This document shows, one piece after another, positions 1 through 8,753 of a stretch of DNA of 64,000 bases. Under the pieces are notes generated by a model that worked only from the letters and a program-made list of their open reading frames with translations, had not been told where the DNA came from and ran no database searches. This DNA is from Bacillus aquiflavi (GTDB taxonomy: Bacteria; Bacillota; Bacilli; Bacillales; Cytobacillaceae), in NCBI RefSeq assembly GCF_019915265.1, contig NZ_CP082780.1, forward strand, positions 1,922,001 through 1,986,000. The letters run 5' to 3'. The position numbers and the translations under genes were made by a program. Position 1 is the first letter of the stretch, and the number at the start of each line of letters is the position of its first letter.

Positions 1-114
1 ACTCTTTAACATAAGAGATGTTTCCTTCTTTTTGTTCAATTCTCCACCTGTAGATATGCTGCAAGCAGTAATTAAAAAAAGAGTTAACGAAAGTAAGGTG
101 AATATTTTTCTCAT
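1..114 (-). CDS. Lipoprotein, N-terminal part only (probable YpmR/LipC-like)
   Basis: The gene runs off the left edge; only its first 38 codons are visible on the minus strand, starting at an ATG at 112-114. The product begins with two basic residues, a hydrophobic stretch and the lipobox ITAC, so it is a lipoprotein signal peptide for membrane anchoring through Cys18. A GGGTGATG-type ribosome site lies just upstream of the ATG. In B. subtilis the gene beside ypmQ (the SCO1 homologue that follows here) is ypmR, a GDSL-type spore germination lipase with a lipoprotein signal. The identity is inferred from that neighbourhood only, because the catalytic domain lies outside the window. Confidence 0.6.
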   Translation of the reverse strand, partial: MRKIFTLLSLTLFLITACSISTGGELNKKKETSLMLKS

Positions 115-234
115 CTCATCACCCGCCTCTACAAATTATATTTATTATAACACGTTCGTCCACATTCAAAACAAAGTGAATATTTATGACGATAAGTCTT
201 TTATCACATTAGTGAAGTATATCTGCCGTATAAA

Positions 235-261
235 AAAAATAGGTCTTCTCGACCTATTTTT
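235..261 (-). terminator. Terminator of the SCO1-like gene
   Basis: Stem AAAATAGGTC / GACCTATTTT with a 5-nt loop, beginning directly beyond the stop codon of the SCO1-like gene and ending in a T tract on the minus strand. Confidence 0.75.
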
Positions 262-838
262 CTTGAAGTTTTTTTATATGACTAATAATCTCTTCAAATG
301 GAATATCTTTTAATCCAGTATAATATTTCACCATTGTCCCTTCTTGATCAACAAGGTAAAAGTCTGTTCCATGAATTACTTGATCCCCTTTTTGAGGCTT
401 TTTTACTATCGTCTTAAAATTATCCTTAGCGAAGTTTTCAATATATTCTTGAGTGTATCCGGTTAAAAAGTGCCAGTTAGAAAAGTCAGCGTTAAATTGT
501 TTGCCAAATTGTGTTAAGACTTCTGGAGAATCGACTTGTGGATCAACACTAAAAGAGACTAACTCTACATCTTTAATTCCCTCTTCTTTAAGCATTTGCT
601 GTAATTTTGCCATATTTGAGGTCATTGGTAAACAAACATCATCACAATTTGTGAAAATAAAATCGGCTACCCACACTTTCCCTTTTAAATCTGATAAACC
701 GAAGGATTCTCCGTTATGGTCTGTATGTGAAAAAGATTCGATTGGATAATTTTTAGCATCGGGTATCGTATTTTTTCCACATGCGGAAAGAAATAAAACA
801 GTCATCAATGTTAACACAGTTAATAACCGAAATTTCAT
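254..838 (-). CDS. ypmQ: SCO1/SenC-family copper chaperone lipoprotein (BsSco, YpmQ-like)
   Basis: The 194-residue protein has a lipoprotein signal peptide with lipobox LSAC (Cys20) followed by a thioredoxin-like SCO1/SenC fold. The copper ligands expected for the family are present: the CxxxC pair Cys65/Cys69 in TNCDDVC and His156 in VIHGTDF. SCO proteins deliver copper to, or reduce, the CuA site of cytochrome c oxidase, on the outer face of the membrane. Length matches B. subtilis BsSco. It stands alone with its own terminator, next to the ypmR-like lipoprotein gene as in B. subtilis. The family call is secure; the role in oxidase assembly is taken from the family. Confidence 0.92.
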   Translation of the reverse strand: MKFRLLTVLTLMTVLFLSACGKNTIPDAKNYPIESFSHTDHNGESFGLSDLKGKVWVADFIFTNCDDVCLPMTSNMAKLQQMLKEEGIKDVELVSFSVDPQVDSPEVLTQFGKQFNADFSNWHFLTGYTQEYIENFAKDNFKTIVKKPQKGDQVIHGTDFYLVDQEGTMVKYYTGLKDIPFEEIISHIKKLQEK

Positions 839-987
839 ATGTTCACCTGCATTCTAAATATATGTATATACACTTTAATATTGTAACAAACAATGATGAG
901 ATTAAAAAGAGACTTTATGACAATATTGTGTGCTATTTGTGAATGACAGCTACTATTTATTTTTAGATAATCGCCCCTCAGAAATTG

Positions 988-1023
988 TACAAAAAAAGCC
1001 TCGTATCGAGACTTTTTTTGTAC
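988..1023 (-). terminator. Terminator of degV
   Basis: Inverted repeat ACAAAAAAAGCCTCG / CGAGACTTTTTTTGT with a 3-nt loop, 25 bases beyond the degV stop codon. The A and T arms give a T tract on either strand, so it could work in both directions. Confidence 0.75.
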
Positions 1024-1047
1024 AAGCTTTTTCATTGTTATTTAACA

Positions 1048-1890
1048 TTATTCAAAGTAATACATAAATCCGATTGCCCCAACTCCTGTATGAGTACTAA
1101 TAATCGGCGTCGTTTCAACAATATCGACATCTTTAAAACCAGTTAACTCTAAGATTGCATTTTTTATATTGACCGCAAGTTCGTATCCTTCTGCATGCGC
1201 AATTCCTACACTTCTAATTGTTTTGCCTTTTACATCTTGTGCAAATTGCTTAGCTAAATATTTAACAACTTGAGACCGGCTTCTTACTTTTGCAATCGGG
1301 GTGTACTCTCCTCCCTCTAACGAAGCAATGGGCTTTATATTCAATAATGAGCCGATAAGTGCTTTTCCTTTACCAATTCGCCCGCCCTTTACTAAGTTTT
1401 CCAGCGTATCAACCACAACAAATAATCTCGTTTGCTTTCGAACTTCCTTTAAACGCTCAATAATTTCTTCCGTCTGTTTTCCATCCTTAGCCATTCGGGC
1501 AGCTTCTACTACTTGAAACGCTAATCCCTTGGAAATAAACCGTGAATCAATAACTGTCACTTTCGCTTTTGTCATTTTAGCTGCACTTTCTGCAGAACGA
1601 ACAGTCCCACTCATATTTCCTGTCATATGAATCGAAATAATCTCATATCCTTCTTGTCCATATTTATTATAAACTTCTAAAAAAGCACCTGTCGAAGGTT
1701 GCGAGCTTTTTGGAAGCTCACGAGATGCTTTCTTTTTTTTTATAAACTCACTCGGACTAAGTTCTATTCTATCTAAAAATGTCTTGCCTTCAATATGAAT
1801 CGATAACGGTACAACCTTAATATTATACTTTTCAATTAACTCATCAGAAAGATCTGCAGTCGAATCAGTCACAATTATCATTTTATTCAT
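1048..1890 (-). CDS. degV: DegV family fatty-acid-binding protein
   Basis: 280 residues, full length for the family. The N-terminus IIVTDSTADLS is the DegV signature, followed by a PLSIHIEGKTFLDR segment and the STGAFLEVY and HMTGNMSGT motifs that line the fatty-acid head-group pocket. A late VVDTLENLVKGGRIGKGKA segment is also typical. DegV/FakB proteins bind a single fatty acid and, with a FakA kinase, present it for phosphorylation. No fakA is nearby, so the partner would be encoded elsewhere. It has its own terminator. The family call is firm; which fatty acid it binds cannot be read from sequence. Confidence 0.9.
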   Translation of the reverse strand: MNKMIIVTDSTADLSDELIEKYNIKVVPLSIHIEGKTFLDRIELSPSEFIKKKKASRELPKSSQPSTGAFLEVYNKYGQEGYEIISIHMTGNMSGTVRSAESAAKMTKAKVTVIDSRFISKGLAFQVVEAARMAKDGKQTEEIIERLKEVRKQTRLFVVVDTLENLVKGGRIGKGKALIGSLLNIKPIASLEGGEYTPIAKVRSRSQVVKYLAKQFAQDVKGKTIRSVGIAHAEGYELAVNIKNAILELTGFKDVDIVETTPIISTHTGVGAIGFMYYFE

Positions 1891-2075
1891 TATCTCACAT
1901 CCCTAAATTTAAACACTTATAATGTATTATACATGTTTAAATGAAATATTGGAGAAATTATTAGTGATTTTGTCGAAAATCGTCGTATCTTTAACCTCTA
2001 AAATATTTTTTAAATTAACATCGGCAAACAAAAAAACCCTTATGATCCAAGTTTCAGTAACCACACTAGAATAAA

Positions 2076-2180
2076 TCATAAGGTTTTTAAAATTTTTTGA
2101 ATCGTTGCAGAAAGGATATTTATTAACATTTCATGACGGTTTTTTTTTAGTTCTTCCCACTCTTGCTCGTTTTTTATCAT
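2076..2180 (-). CDS. Possible 34-residue small protein or gene remnant
   Basis: An ATG at 2178-2180 opens a frame for a charged, amphipathic helix-like product containing EQEWEELKKN and ending in ILKTL. The frame extends about 13 codons upstream of the ATG before meeting a stop, and no good ribosome site precedes the ATG, so it may instead be the tail of a decayed gene. The region 1891-2296 holds nothing else recognisable except an imperfect inverted repeat (ACCCTTATGAT at 2037 with ATCATAAGGTT at 2075) that overlaps the end of this frame. Confidence 0.3.
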   Translation of the reverse strand: MIKNEQEWEELKKNRHEMLINILSATIQKILKTL

Positions 2181-2296
2181 TCTTTCATTTTCATAAATAA
2201 TTTTGCTAGGTGAAAACTGATTTCATCTCATAGCAATGATAGGATTATGACTAAATCATTCAAACTCGCCCTCGCCACATGAAGTGGTAAAATTCT

Positions 2297-2491
2297 TTAT
2301 TTAGCCGGTTTTTGCTTTTCTTCTTCAGAATCTTCGATGATGTCACTTGTTAAATCACGAGTTGAATTTTTGAACTCACGAAGTGTTTGTCCAAAGGCGC
2401 GACCGATTTCTGGAAGTTTTTTCGGCCCAAAAATAATAAGCGCAAATACTAAAATTAAGATTAGACCTGACACACCGATGTTTGAGAACAT
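2297..2491 (-). CDS. tatA: Twin-arginine translocase subunit TatA
   Basis: 64 residues: a short periplasmic-side N-terminus, one membrane helix (about residues 7-21), the hinge FGPKKLPE, an amphipathic helix with the conserved Phe-Gly ([11 protein letters not shown]), then an acidic-basic tail. This is the TatA/E layout; TatA oligomers form the conduit for folded proteins bearing twin-Arg signals. No tatC is adjacent, as in Bacillus strains that carry solitary tatA copies, so it is probably an auxiliary TatA. It sits alone on the minus strand between degV and ilvA. Confidence 0.93.
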   Translation of the reverse strand: MFSNIGVSGLILILVFALIIFGPKKLPEIGRAFGQTLREFKNSTRDLTSDIIEDSEEEKQKPAK

Positions 2492-2653
2492 AGCCGAACA
2501 TCCCCTTTACAGTTTTACTTACTTTATTACGATTATAGTATGTTTATATTAGTATCAGCTAAAAGGAGAAAGGAATGTCATGATAAATTCATAAAAGAAT
2601 AGCAATGGTTTCCAAGTGTGACTTTTCTCATTTCAACATCCACATGATTTATG

Positions 2654-3922
2654 TTACACGAGCAAGTGAAATAAATTACTATCTTTATTTACTTCTGTAA
2701 AAGGAAAACCTTTTTTCTTCATTCTTAAAATAAGTGCTTCATAATCTTCTTTTTTCTTTAATTCAATTCCAACGAGAGCAGGACCATCCTCTTTATTATT
2801 CTTTTTCGTATACTCAAACCGGGAAATATCATCCGTCGGACCTAGCACTTCATCTAAAAACTCGCGGAGAGCACCAGCCCGTTGCGGAAAATTAACGATG
2901 AAATAATAAAGCAACCCTTCATATAGAAGAGAACGTTCTTTTATTTCTTGCATTCTGCCGATATCATTATTCCCTCCGCTAATAATACAAACAACTGTTT
3001 TTCCTTTTATTTGCTCTTTATATTGATCTAAAGCTGCAATTGGTAATGCTCCTGCTGGTTCAACAACAATCGCATGCTCATTATAAAGATCTAAAATAGT
3101 TGTACATACTTTACCTTCGGGAACGAGTACAATGTCATCGACGTTTTGTTTACATATGTCAAATGTCATTTCACCGACACCTTTAACAGCAGCTCCATCA
3201 ACAAACTTATCAATATCATTTAAGATCGTTACTTCGTTATTAAACAGTGATTTCTCCATAGCTGGTGCACCTGTCGGTTCTACACCGATCATTTTTGTAT
3301 CTTGGGACACACTTTTAATATAAGTGCTAAGTCCAGCCATTAATCCCCCGCCACCAATACTGGCAAAGACGTAATCAACTTTTTCTTCACAATCGTTTAA
3401 CAATTCTACTGCCACTGTACCTTGCCCTGCAATGACTTTTTTATCATCAAACGGGTGAATAAACCGTCGGCTTTCCTGTTTCATACATGTTACCGCCTCG
3501 TTATATGCATCATCAAATGTATCGCCTGTTAAAATAATCTCGACGAAATCTCTGCCAAACATCTCGACTTGATTCACCTTTTGCCTTGGTGTTGTTGTAG
3601 GCAAAAAGATTTTTCCGTTTACTCCGAGATGCCGGCAAGCATACGCTACTCCTTGAGCATGATTTCCGGCACTTGCGCATACGACTCCATTCTTTAGTTC
3701 ATCAGCATGAAGAGATTGCATTAAATAATATGCTCCCCGAAGTTTGAACGAGCGGACATGCTGTAAATCTTCGCGTTTTAAATAAATATTACTTTCATAT
3801 TTTTCTGATAAGCGCTCATTTTTTTGTAGCGGTGTATGAGCTACAACATCTTTTAAATGCTGATAGGCGATCAGTATGTCCTCTACATTTACTCCTTTCT
3901 GATTCATTACCTTCTGTACCAT
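2654..3922 (-). CDS. ilvA: Threonine ammonia-lyase (threonine dehydratase), biosynthetic
   Basis: 422 residues. The N-terminal PLP fold has the Schiff-base lysine in VRSFKLRGAYY (Lys60), the SAGNHAQGVA substrate loop and the glycine loop GGGGLMAG. From about residue 330 a single ACT-like regulatory domain (YYFIVNFPQRAGAL) follows, the short Bacillus/Corynebacterium type rather than the double-ACT enzyme of E. coli. It deaminates L-threonine to 2-oxobutanoate, the first committed step to isoleucine, and is usually inhibited by isoleucine. It is monocistronic here. A SigA-like promoter at 4058-4085 gives a leader of about 130 bases without a T-box. yplQ lies divergently, as in B. subtilis. Confidence 0.95.
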   Translation of the reverse strand: MVQKVMNQKGVNVEDILIAYQHLKDVVAHTPLQKNERLSEKYESNIYLKREDLQHVRSFKLRGAYYLMQSLHADELKNGVVCASAGNHAQGVAYACRHLGVNGKIFLPTTTPRQKVNQVEMFGRDFVEIILTGDTFDDAYNEAVTCMKQESRRFIHPFDDKKVIAGQGTVAVELLNDCEEKVDYVFASIGGGGLMAGLSTYIKSVSQDTKMIGVEPTGAPAMEKSLFNNEVTILNDIDKFVDGAAVKGVGEMTFDICKQNVDDIVLVPEGKVCTTILDLYNEHAIVVEPAGALPIAALDQYKEQIKGKTVVCIISGGNNDIGRMQEIKERSLLYEGLLYYFIVNFPQRAGALREFLDEVLGPTDDISRFEYTKKNNKEDGPALVGIELKKKEDYEALILRMKKKGFPFTEVNKDSNLFHLLV

Positions 3923-4057
3923 GACTCACCCTCATTTCCTGTCTTTTCATTTTTATGATCCCATCGAGAATCAAACCATTCCTTTGTTAATATGTGAAAA
4001 AGATAACATAATAATATTGTGACTCTCTTTGATCAAAGTTTCACTTATAATTTTTTC

Positions 4058-4085
4058 ATTATACCACGGAATTTTTCCAATTCAA
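4058..4085 (-). promoter_or_regulatory. SigA-type promoter of ilvA
   Basis: On the minus strand TTGAAT and a perfect TATAAT are separated by 16 bases, about 135 bases upstream of the ilvA start. The leader between them contains a CTTTGATCAAAG palindrome but no T-box core. Confidence 0.6.
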
Positions 4086-4236
4086 TCATATTTTCAAATT
4101 ATTTTATTTTTCTGCATATTATTATTATTTATATTGAATTTTTATCTTTAAAGCGTTAAAATGGTGAAGTGGAATAAAAATAAAATGGTAATAATTTCAA
4201 ATGAATGGTTATGATTATGTAGGAGGAGGAGTATAG

Positions 4237-4860
4237 ATGACCTACACAATACGTGAAGAAGTTGCAAATGCTATTACACACGGAATTGGCTTTCTTTTAA
4301 GTATCCCGGCCTTTGTCTTACTGATCATTTTTTCTCTTAAAACGAACGATCCATGGTATGTAGTCAGCTTTACAGTCTTTGGGGGATCAATGATTTTGCT
4401 TTATTTATTTTCTACATTAACCCATAGCATTCAACATCGAAAAGCAAAATATGTTTTTGAAATTCTTGATCACGCTGCCATTTACATATTAATTGCCGGA
4501 ACATATACACCGTTTGTGTTAATTCCTCTGCGCGGCGGGCTTGGCTGGATTTTATTCGGTGTTATTTGGACTCTTGCAATCGCTGGAATTGTATTTAAAA
4601 TGTTTTTCGTAAAAAAGTTTATCATCCTATCGACACTTATTTATATTATGATGGGATGGCTTGTCATTATTGCAATTAAACCATTATACGAAGCCCTCGG
4701 AACGAGTGGATTTACTTTACTTTTAACAGGTGGGATTTTATATACGATCGGTTCACTATTTTATGTATGGAGAAAGATCCCATACCACCATGCAATTTGG
4801 CATATATTCGTATTAGCAGGAAGCTCTTTTATGTATTTTTGCATTTTACTTTATGTGTAA
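4237..4860 (+). CDS. yplQ: Hemolysin III / YplQ family membrane protein
   Basis: 207 residues with seven predicted membrane helices, an HlyIII/PAQR-family protein. Visible family motifs are the N-terminal EEVANAITHG, the STLTHS serine/histidine pair after the second helix, the ILDHAAIYILIAGTYTPF signature, and C-terminal IPYHHAIWHIFVLAGS with the His residues thought to bind zinc. The function in bacteria is uncertain; some homologues lyse red cells when overexpressed, and the fold is shared with adiponectin receptors. A GGAGGAGGAG ribosome site precedes the ATG, and a strong terminator follows. It is divergent from ilvA, as in B. subtilis. Confidence 0.9.
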   Translation: MTYTIREEVANAITHGIGFLLSIPAFVLLIIFSLKTNDPWYVVSFTVFGGSMILLYLFSTLTHSIQHRKAKYVFEILDHAAIYILIAGTYTPFVLIPLRGGLGWILFGVIWTLAIAGIVFKMFFVKKFIILSTLIYIMMGWLVIIAIKPLYEALGTSGFTLLLTGGILYTIGSLFYVWRKIPYHHAIWHIFVLAGSSFMYFCILLYV

Positions 4861-4905
4861 TAATTATAAATAAAGTTAACATATGTTTGTCTTCTTTTCA
4901 TCATC

Positions 4906-4940
4906 AAAAGGCTGTTCCAACATCATCGGAACAGCCTTAA
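4906..4940 (+). terminator. Terminator of yplQ
   Basis: Stem AAGGCTGTTCC / GGAACAGCCTT with an 8-nt loop, 45 bases past the yplQ stop codon. The tail on the plus strand is AACTTT, so termination may be imperfect. Confidence 0.6.
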
Positions 4941-4957
4941 CTTTAAAGCAAATGCGC

Positions 4958-5058
4958 TTAAAAGACTTGAAAACGCTTATCACGAGACAGAAGCGAATAG
5001 AACATATTATCCATTAGCTTACAACGAAGAATGTGAGTGTTTCTCAACAGCCACTCTT
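4958..5058 (-). repeat. Diverged copy of the terminator-linked repeat
   Basis: Read on the minus strand this starts GGCTGTTGAGAAACAC just past the dfrA stop. It retains CATTCTTCGTTGTAAGC, TGTTCTATTCGCTTC and GCGTTTTCAAGTC in the order seen in the tandem repeats at 7367-8040. It lies between the stop codon of dfrA and the yplQ terminator. Confidence 0.65.
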
Positions 5059-5064
5059 CTTTTT

Positions 5065-5553
5065 TTATTTGCTTCGCTCATAAAAAAGAAATTCATAGTC
5101 ATATGGATTTTTTTCATTTTTCGGTCCTTGTTCTCGTTTTATCAAAGTCCAGTCCTCAAGTGAAAAAAGTGGGAAATATGTATCTCCTTCAAATTGATGG
5201 TGTATCATCGTCACATATAAACGATCTGCAAAAGGTAAAACCTCTTTAAATATTTCTGCTCCACCAATGACAAATATTTCGTCAGCTTTTCCTTTTCCAT
5301 ATGCAATTAACTCATCGATTGTAGAAAAAACTGTACAGCCCTGACAAGTAAAATGCTGATTTCTAGTAATAACAATATTCTCCCGTCCCGGCAACGGCTT
5401 CCCGATTGATTCATATGTTTTTCTGCCCATTGCAATCGGATGTCCCATCGTCACTCTTTTAAAAAATTTTAAATCCTCTGAAATATGCCAAGGAAGTTTA
5501 TTTTCTTTTCCAATTACACGATTTTCATCCATTGCCCAAATAAGTGAAATCAT
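5065..5553 (-). CDS. dfrA: Dihydrofolate reductase
   Basis: 162 residues, normal length. [15 protein letters not shown] opens the fold, [15 protein letters not shown] carries the catalytic acidic residue, [16 protein letters not shown] binds NADPH, and [12 protein letters not shown] follows. It reduces dihydrofolate to tetrahydrofolate, recycling the dihydrofolate made by thymidylate synthase. Its start overlaps the end of the thymidylate synthase gene by four bases, so the two genes are translationally coupled and co-transcribed, thyA first. No change at known trimethoprim positions can be judged without alignment. A repeat unit follows the stop. Confidence 0.96.
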   Translation of the reverse strand: MISLIWAMDENRVIGKENKLPWHISEDLKFFKRVTMGHPIAMGRKTYESIGKPLPGRENIVITRNQHFTCQGCTVFSTIDELIAYGKGKADEIFVIGGAEIFKEVLPFADRLYVTMIHHQFEGDTYFPLFSLEDWTLIKREQGPKNEKNPYDYEFLFYERSK

Positions 5554-6344
5554 ACGCTCACCTTCCCTTTTATATGTGGATGAGGGTTATAATGAACGAG
5601 CTCAAAATCTTCATACTGAAAAGCAAATAAGTCCTTTACATCCGGATTTAACCGCATTTGTGGTAGATTTCTCGGTTCCCTCGTTAATTGTAGCTTCACT
5701 TGATCAATATGGTTTTTATATATATGAACATCACCGAACGTATGCACAAACTCTCCCGGCTCTAAATCGCACACTTGAGCAATCATTAACGTTAACAGTG
5801 CATAAGAGGCAATATTAAATGGCACACCTAAAAATACGTCTGCAGAACGCTGATACAATTGACATGAGAGCTTTCCGTCCGCAACATAGAATTGAAACAT
5901 ACAATGGCATGGAGCCAATGCCATTTGATCGATTTCCGCTACATTCCATGCATTTACAATTAAGCGGCGCGAATTAGGAGTATGCTTAATTTGCTCAAGT
6001 AATTGACTTATTTGGTCAATCGTTTGTCCATCAGCTCCAGTCCATGAACGCCATTGATGACCATACACCGGTCCTAGCTCTCCTTGTTCATCAGCCCATT
6101 CATTCCAAATTCGAACGCCCTTTTCTTGAAGATAACGTACATTTGTATCGCCCTTTAAAAACCAAAGCAGCTCATAAATAATCGATTTGAGATGAAGCTT
6201 TTTCGTTGTTATGAGAGGAAAACCTTCCTGCAAATTAAATCTCATTTGATATCCGAATGTACTTACAGTGCCCGTACCTGTTCGATCATCTTTCACAATT
6301 CCATTCGTTAACACATGTCTACATAGGTCTAAATATTGCTTCAT
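5550..6344 (-). CDS. thyA: Thymidylate synthase (ThyA type)
   Basis: 264 residues, the short ThyA form corresponding to B. subtilis ThyB. The catalytic cysteine lies in LAPCHCMF (Cys146), the dUMP-binding segment is [13 protein letters not shown] and the phosphate-binding arginines sit in SRRLIVNAW. It methylates dUMP to dTMP with methylene-tetrahydrofolate, producing dihydrofolate for the coupled dfrA product. The gene order thyA-dfrA is conserved in Bacillaceae. Start and length agree with the family. Confidence 0.96.
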   Translation of the reverse strand: MKQYLDLCRHVLTNGIVKDDRTGTGTVSTFGYQMRFNLQEGFPLITTKKLHLKSIIYELLWFLKGDTNVRYLQEKGVRIWNEWADEQGELGPVYGHQWRSWTGADGQTIDQISQLLEQIKHTPNSRRLIVNAWNVAEIDQMALAPCHCMFQFYVADGKLSCQLYQRSADVFLGVPFNIASYALLTLMIAQVCDLEPGEFVHTFGDVHIYKNHIDQVKLQLTREPRNLPQMRLNPDVKDLFAFQYEDFELVHYNPHPHIKGKVSV

Positions 6345-6414
6345 TTCAAAAACACACCTTTACACTTAAAATCATAATGATTTCTATTTTATCAAATCTG
6401 ATTCATGAATGACA

Positions 6415-7119
6415 CTATTTTAAATTTTGTATAAAAGCATACGTTTTAGGCGCATTTTTTTTTAAATTACTGTTAGTTTGTTCATTTAAATGATACATCG
6501 CAAACGACTCAGCAAAATACTCCTCAGGATATTTTAAAAAATAGGCATTATTAGGGAAAACCGCTCCTCTTTCCTCCTTCCAAATTTTTTGAAAGTCTTC
6601 TTGATGACGGATTTCATTATAAAGATAACGATCGATTGAATGAGCTAATTCATGAAGTTCTAGATTAATAGAACCGTGACTTTTTCCTTTTTCACTATGA
6701 CCAATCTTAACTAAAATTAACTTTGAACCGCCAATGCCTGGGACTTCATCCCACTTCGTACCTATTTTTTCATATCCTCGGGGTGTTTGTCCTCGAAGAT
6801 GCTTTACTGTTGGATTATCTGTTAATTTTCCCTCAAATAACTTCATTTTAATCTCTTTTTCACGGAGTTTTAATAACATTGATTCCGGCAGGCGATCAAC
6901 CCGCGTAATAATGGAAGCAGCTTCTACATGATCAAATGGTTCATTTGGTAGAACAATGATATCCCCTAACAAGTCAAATGAATGCAAAAACATTAATTGT
7001 CGAAATGAAGAGTCACTCGCATAATGTTTCAAAGGAATACTTTGATAAGATGGTTGCGATGATTGAAACATAAAGAGAGGAGTAATAGAAAAAATGAACA
7101 TCATGATTCGTTTAACCAT
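6415..7119 (-). CDS. Secreted Pro-Pro endopeptidase-like zinc metalloprotease (ATLF/M34 fold)
   Basis: 234 residues with an N-terminal signal peptide (hydrophobic residues about 5-19). The catalytic domain resembles the anthrax lethal factor-like family that contains the Pro-Pro endopeptidases (Zmp1/PPEP): HELAH zinc motif at residues 156-160 and a third ligand Glu204 in EEYFAESF, the YFAE pattern of that family, about 45 residues later. Known PPEPs cut Pro-Pro bonds in surface adhesins of Clostridioides and Paenibacillus. The substrate here is unknown and no adhesin gene adjoins. It follows thyA on the same strand with a 70-base gap and its own ribosome site. The family call is good; Pro-Pro specificity is inference. 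Confidence 0.75.
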   Translation of the reverse strand: MVKRIMMFIFSITPLFMFQSSQPSYQSIPLKHYASDSSFRQLMFLHSFDLLGDIIVLPNEPFDHVEAASIITRVDRLPESMLLKLREKEIKMKLFEGKLTDNPTVKHLRGQTPRGYEKIGTKWDEVPGIGGSKLILVKIGHSEKGKSHGSINLELHELAHSIDRYLYNEIRHQEDFQKIWKEERGAVFPNNAYFLKYPEEYFAESFAMYHLNEQTNSNLKKNAPKTYAFIQNLK

Positions 7120-7342
7120 TTCTATTTATCTCCTTTCTTTTTGTGTATAGGTTTAATAATTTACGATCAAAACAACATTATTAAAATTATAACATATGAA
7201 AATATGGATAGAGAATGACATGTTTGATGAGAAAAAGTGGTAGTGTGGGAGGTAAAAATATGATCATTTTGTTGATTTATTGGTTTTCTCGTGAAAGTTG
7301 GTCGTTTCATACGAATGAGACGAAGCATTGTATTGCTTAGTA

Positions 7343-7366
7343 AAAAAAGCTGCACAATGGCAGCTT
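7343..7366 (-). terminator. Terminator beyond the tandem repeats
   Basis: Stem AAGCTGC / GCAGCTT around CATTGT, followed on the minus strand by a run of seven T. It lies about 750 bases beyond the nearest minus-strand gene (terD at 8120), the repeat array separating gene and terminator. Confidence 0.65.
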
Positions 7367-8040
7367 CAGACTGTTGACAAACGCTCGCATTCTTCGTTGT
7401 CAGCTCATGAACGAATGTTCTATTCGCTTCCGCCTCGTGCGGCGCGCCTTGACTGGCAAGCGTTTTCAATCAGTCTGAAGGTGGTTAATTCTTATATTGA
7501 CTTGCTTTGAAAATTTTTCAGACTGTTGACAAACTCCCGTATTCTTCATTCATCGCACTTCGTTGTCAGCTCATGAACGAATGTTCTTATTCGCTCTTCC
7601 GCCTCGTGTGGCGCGCCTTGACTGGCAAGCGTTTTCAATCAGTCTGAAGGTGGTTAATTCTTATATTGACTTGCTTTGAAAATTTTTCAGACTGTTGACA
7701 AACTCCCGTATTCTTCATTCATCGCACTTCGTTGTCAGCTCATGAACGAGTGTTCTATTCGCTTCCGCCTCGTGTGGCACGCCTTGACTGGCAAGCGTTT
7801 TCAATCAGTCTGAAGGTGGTTAATTCTTATATTGACTTGCTTTGAAAATTTTTCAGAATGTTGACAAACTCCCGTATTCTTCATTCATCGCACTTCGTTG
7901 TCAGCTCATGAACGAGTGTTCTATTCGCTTCCGCCTCGTGTGGCACGCCTTGACTGGCAAGCGTTTTCAATCAGTCTGAAGGTGGTTAATTCTTATATTG
8001 ACTTGCTTTGAAAATTTTTCAGACTGTTGACAAACGCCTT
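7367..8040 (+). repeat. Four tandem copies (about 166 bp) of the terminator-linked repeat plus a fifth partial copy
   Basis: Units begin with CAGACTGTTGACAAAC at 7367, 7519, 7688, 7854 and 8020, giving periods of 152, 169, 166 and 166 bases. Each full unit contains TTCGTTGTCAGCTCATGAAC, TTCGCTTCCGCCTCGTG and CCTTGACTGGCAAGCG, then AATCAGTCTGAAGG and a 40-base spacer. The ends of a unit are imperfect inverted repeats: TCAGACTGTTGACAAACGC against TCAGACTGATTGAAAACGC. No convincing coding frame is conserved. Diverged single copies lie elsewhere in this window. Confidence 0.9.
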
Positions 8041-8119
8041 ATTTTCTGCTTGTACTTCCTCGGATGAAAGAGACAACTTTGACCACAATTTAAAAGCTTA
8101 ATTATGTAGCTGTTTACTA

Positions 8120-8698
8120 TTAAACTTGCAATCCAAAATTTCGGCAAAGAGCAGCTAAACCGCCTTGAAATCCGCTGCCAATCGCACTGAATTTCCATTC
8201 GCTACCATGACGGTATAATTCACAAATCACGACAGCTGTTTCTACTGAAAAATCTTCACCTAAATCATAACGTAAAACTTCTTGATTCGTATCTTCATTT
8301 ACTACACGAACAAAAGCATTTGAAACTTGCCCAAAGTTTTGATTGCGAACATCTGCATCATGTATTGTAACTGTAATTGCAATTCGATGTACATGAGATG
8401 GCACTTTACTAAAATTAATTTTTATTTGTTCGTCATCCCCATCTCCTTCACCGGTGCGGTTATCGCCTGTATGTTCTACACAACCAGTTGAGTGCTTAAA
8501 ATTATTATAAAAAATAAAATCTAAATCTTGTGTTACCTTCCCATTTTCATCCGTTAAAAATGCTGAAGCATCCAAGTCAAAGTTGTGTCCGCCATCATAT
8601 TGATTTGTATCCCATCCTAAACCAATAATTATTTTTGTTAACCCAGGATTTGTTTTTGTTAAATCAATTCGTTGACCTTTTGATAAATTAATCGTCAC
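8120..8698 (-). CDS. TerD family calcium-binding stress protein
   Basis: 192 residues, one complete TerD domain. The two acidic calcium-binding stretches are clear: [12 protein letters not shown] near residue 40 and [13 protein letters not shown] near residue 80, followed by [19 protein letters not shown]. TerD proteins bind Ca2+ and associate with membrane TerC in the response to tellurite, envelope stress or phage; the molecular role is unsettled. It is last in the yceG-yceH-terD-terD run and corresponds to B. subtilis YceD/YceE. It closely resembles the copy at 18428-19009. Its transcript would run into the tandem repeats before meeting a terminator. Confidence 0.93.
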   Translation of the reverse strand: MTINLSKGQRIDLTKTNPGLTKIIIGLGWDTNQYDGGHNFDLDASAFLTDENGKVTQDLDFIFYNNFKHSTGCVEHTGDNRTGEGDGDDEQIKINFSKVPSHVHRIAITVTIHDADVRNQNFGQVSNAFVRVVNEDTNQEVLRYDLGEDFSVETAVVICELYRHGSEWKFSAIGSGFQGGLAALCRNFGLQV

Positions 8699-8753
8699 GA
8701 TATCTCACCTCAAAAATTAATATTTTCTTAGCTGATTGTGCCGTTTTTTATGC

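Noticed and set aside
32..313. 93-codon plus-strand frame at the left edge
   Set aside because: It is antisense to the lipoprotein signal peptide and the SCO1 terminator; the minus-strand reading explains the DNA better.
835..1035. 66-codon frame on the minus strand between the SCO1-like gene and degV
   Set aside because: It starts inside the degV terminator and has no ribosome site; low-complexity translation.
2031..2090. Terminator downstream of tatA or degV
   Set aside because: The inverted repeat has a 28-base loop and lies upstream of degV and downstream of tatA by 200 bases; too weak to call.
7167..7469. 100-codon minus-strand frame next to the tandem repeats
   Set aside because: It runs through the terminator and the first repeat unit and shows no family features.
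7367..8040. CRISPR array
   Set aside because: Units are 150-170 bp and similar along their whole length, with no short repeat/unique spacer alternation and no cas genes.
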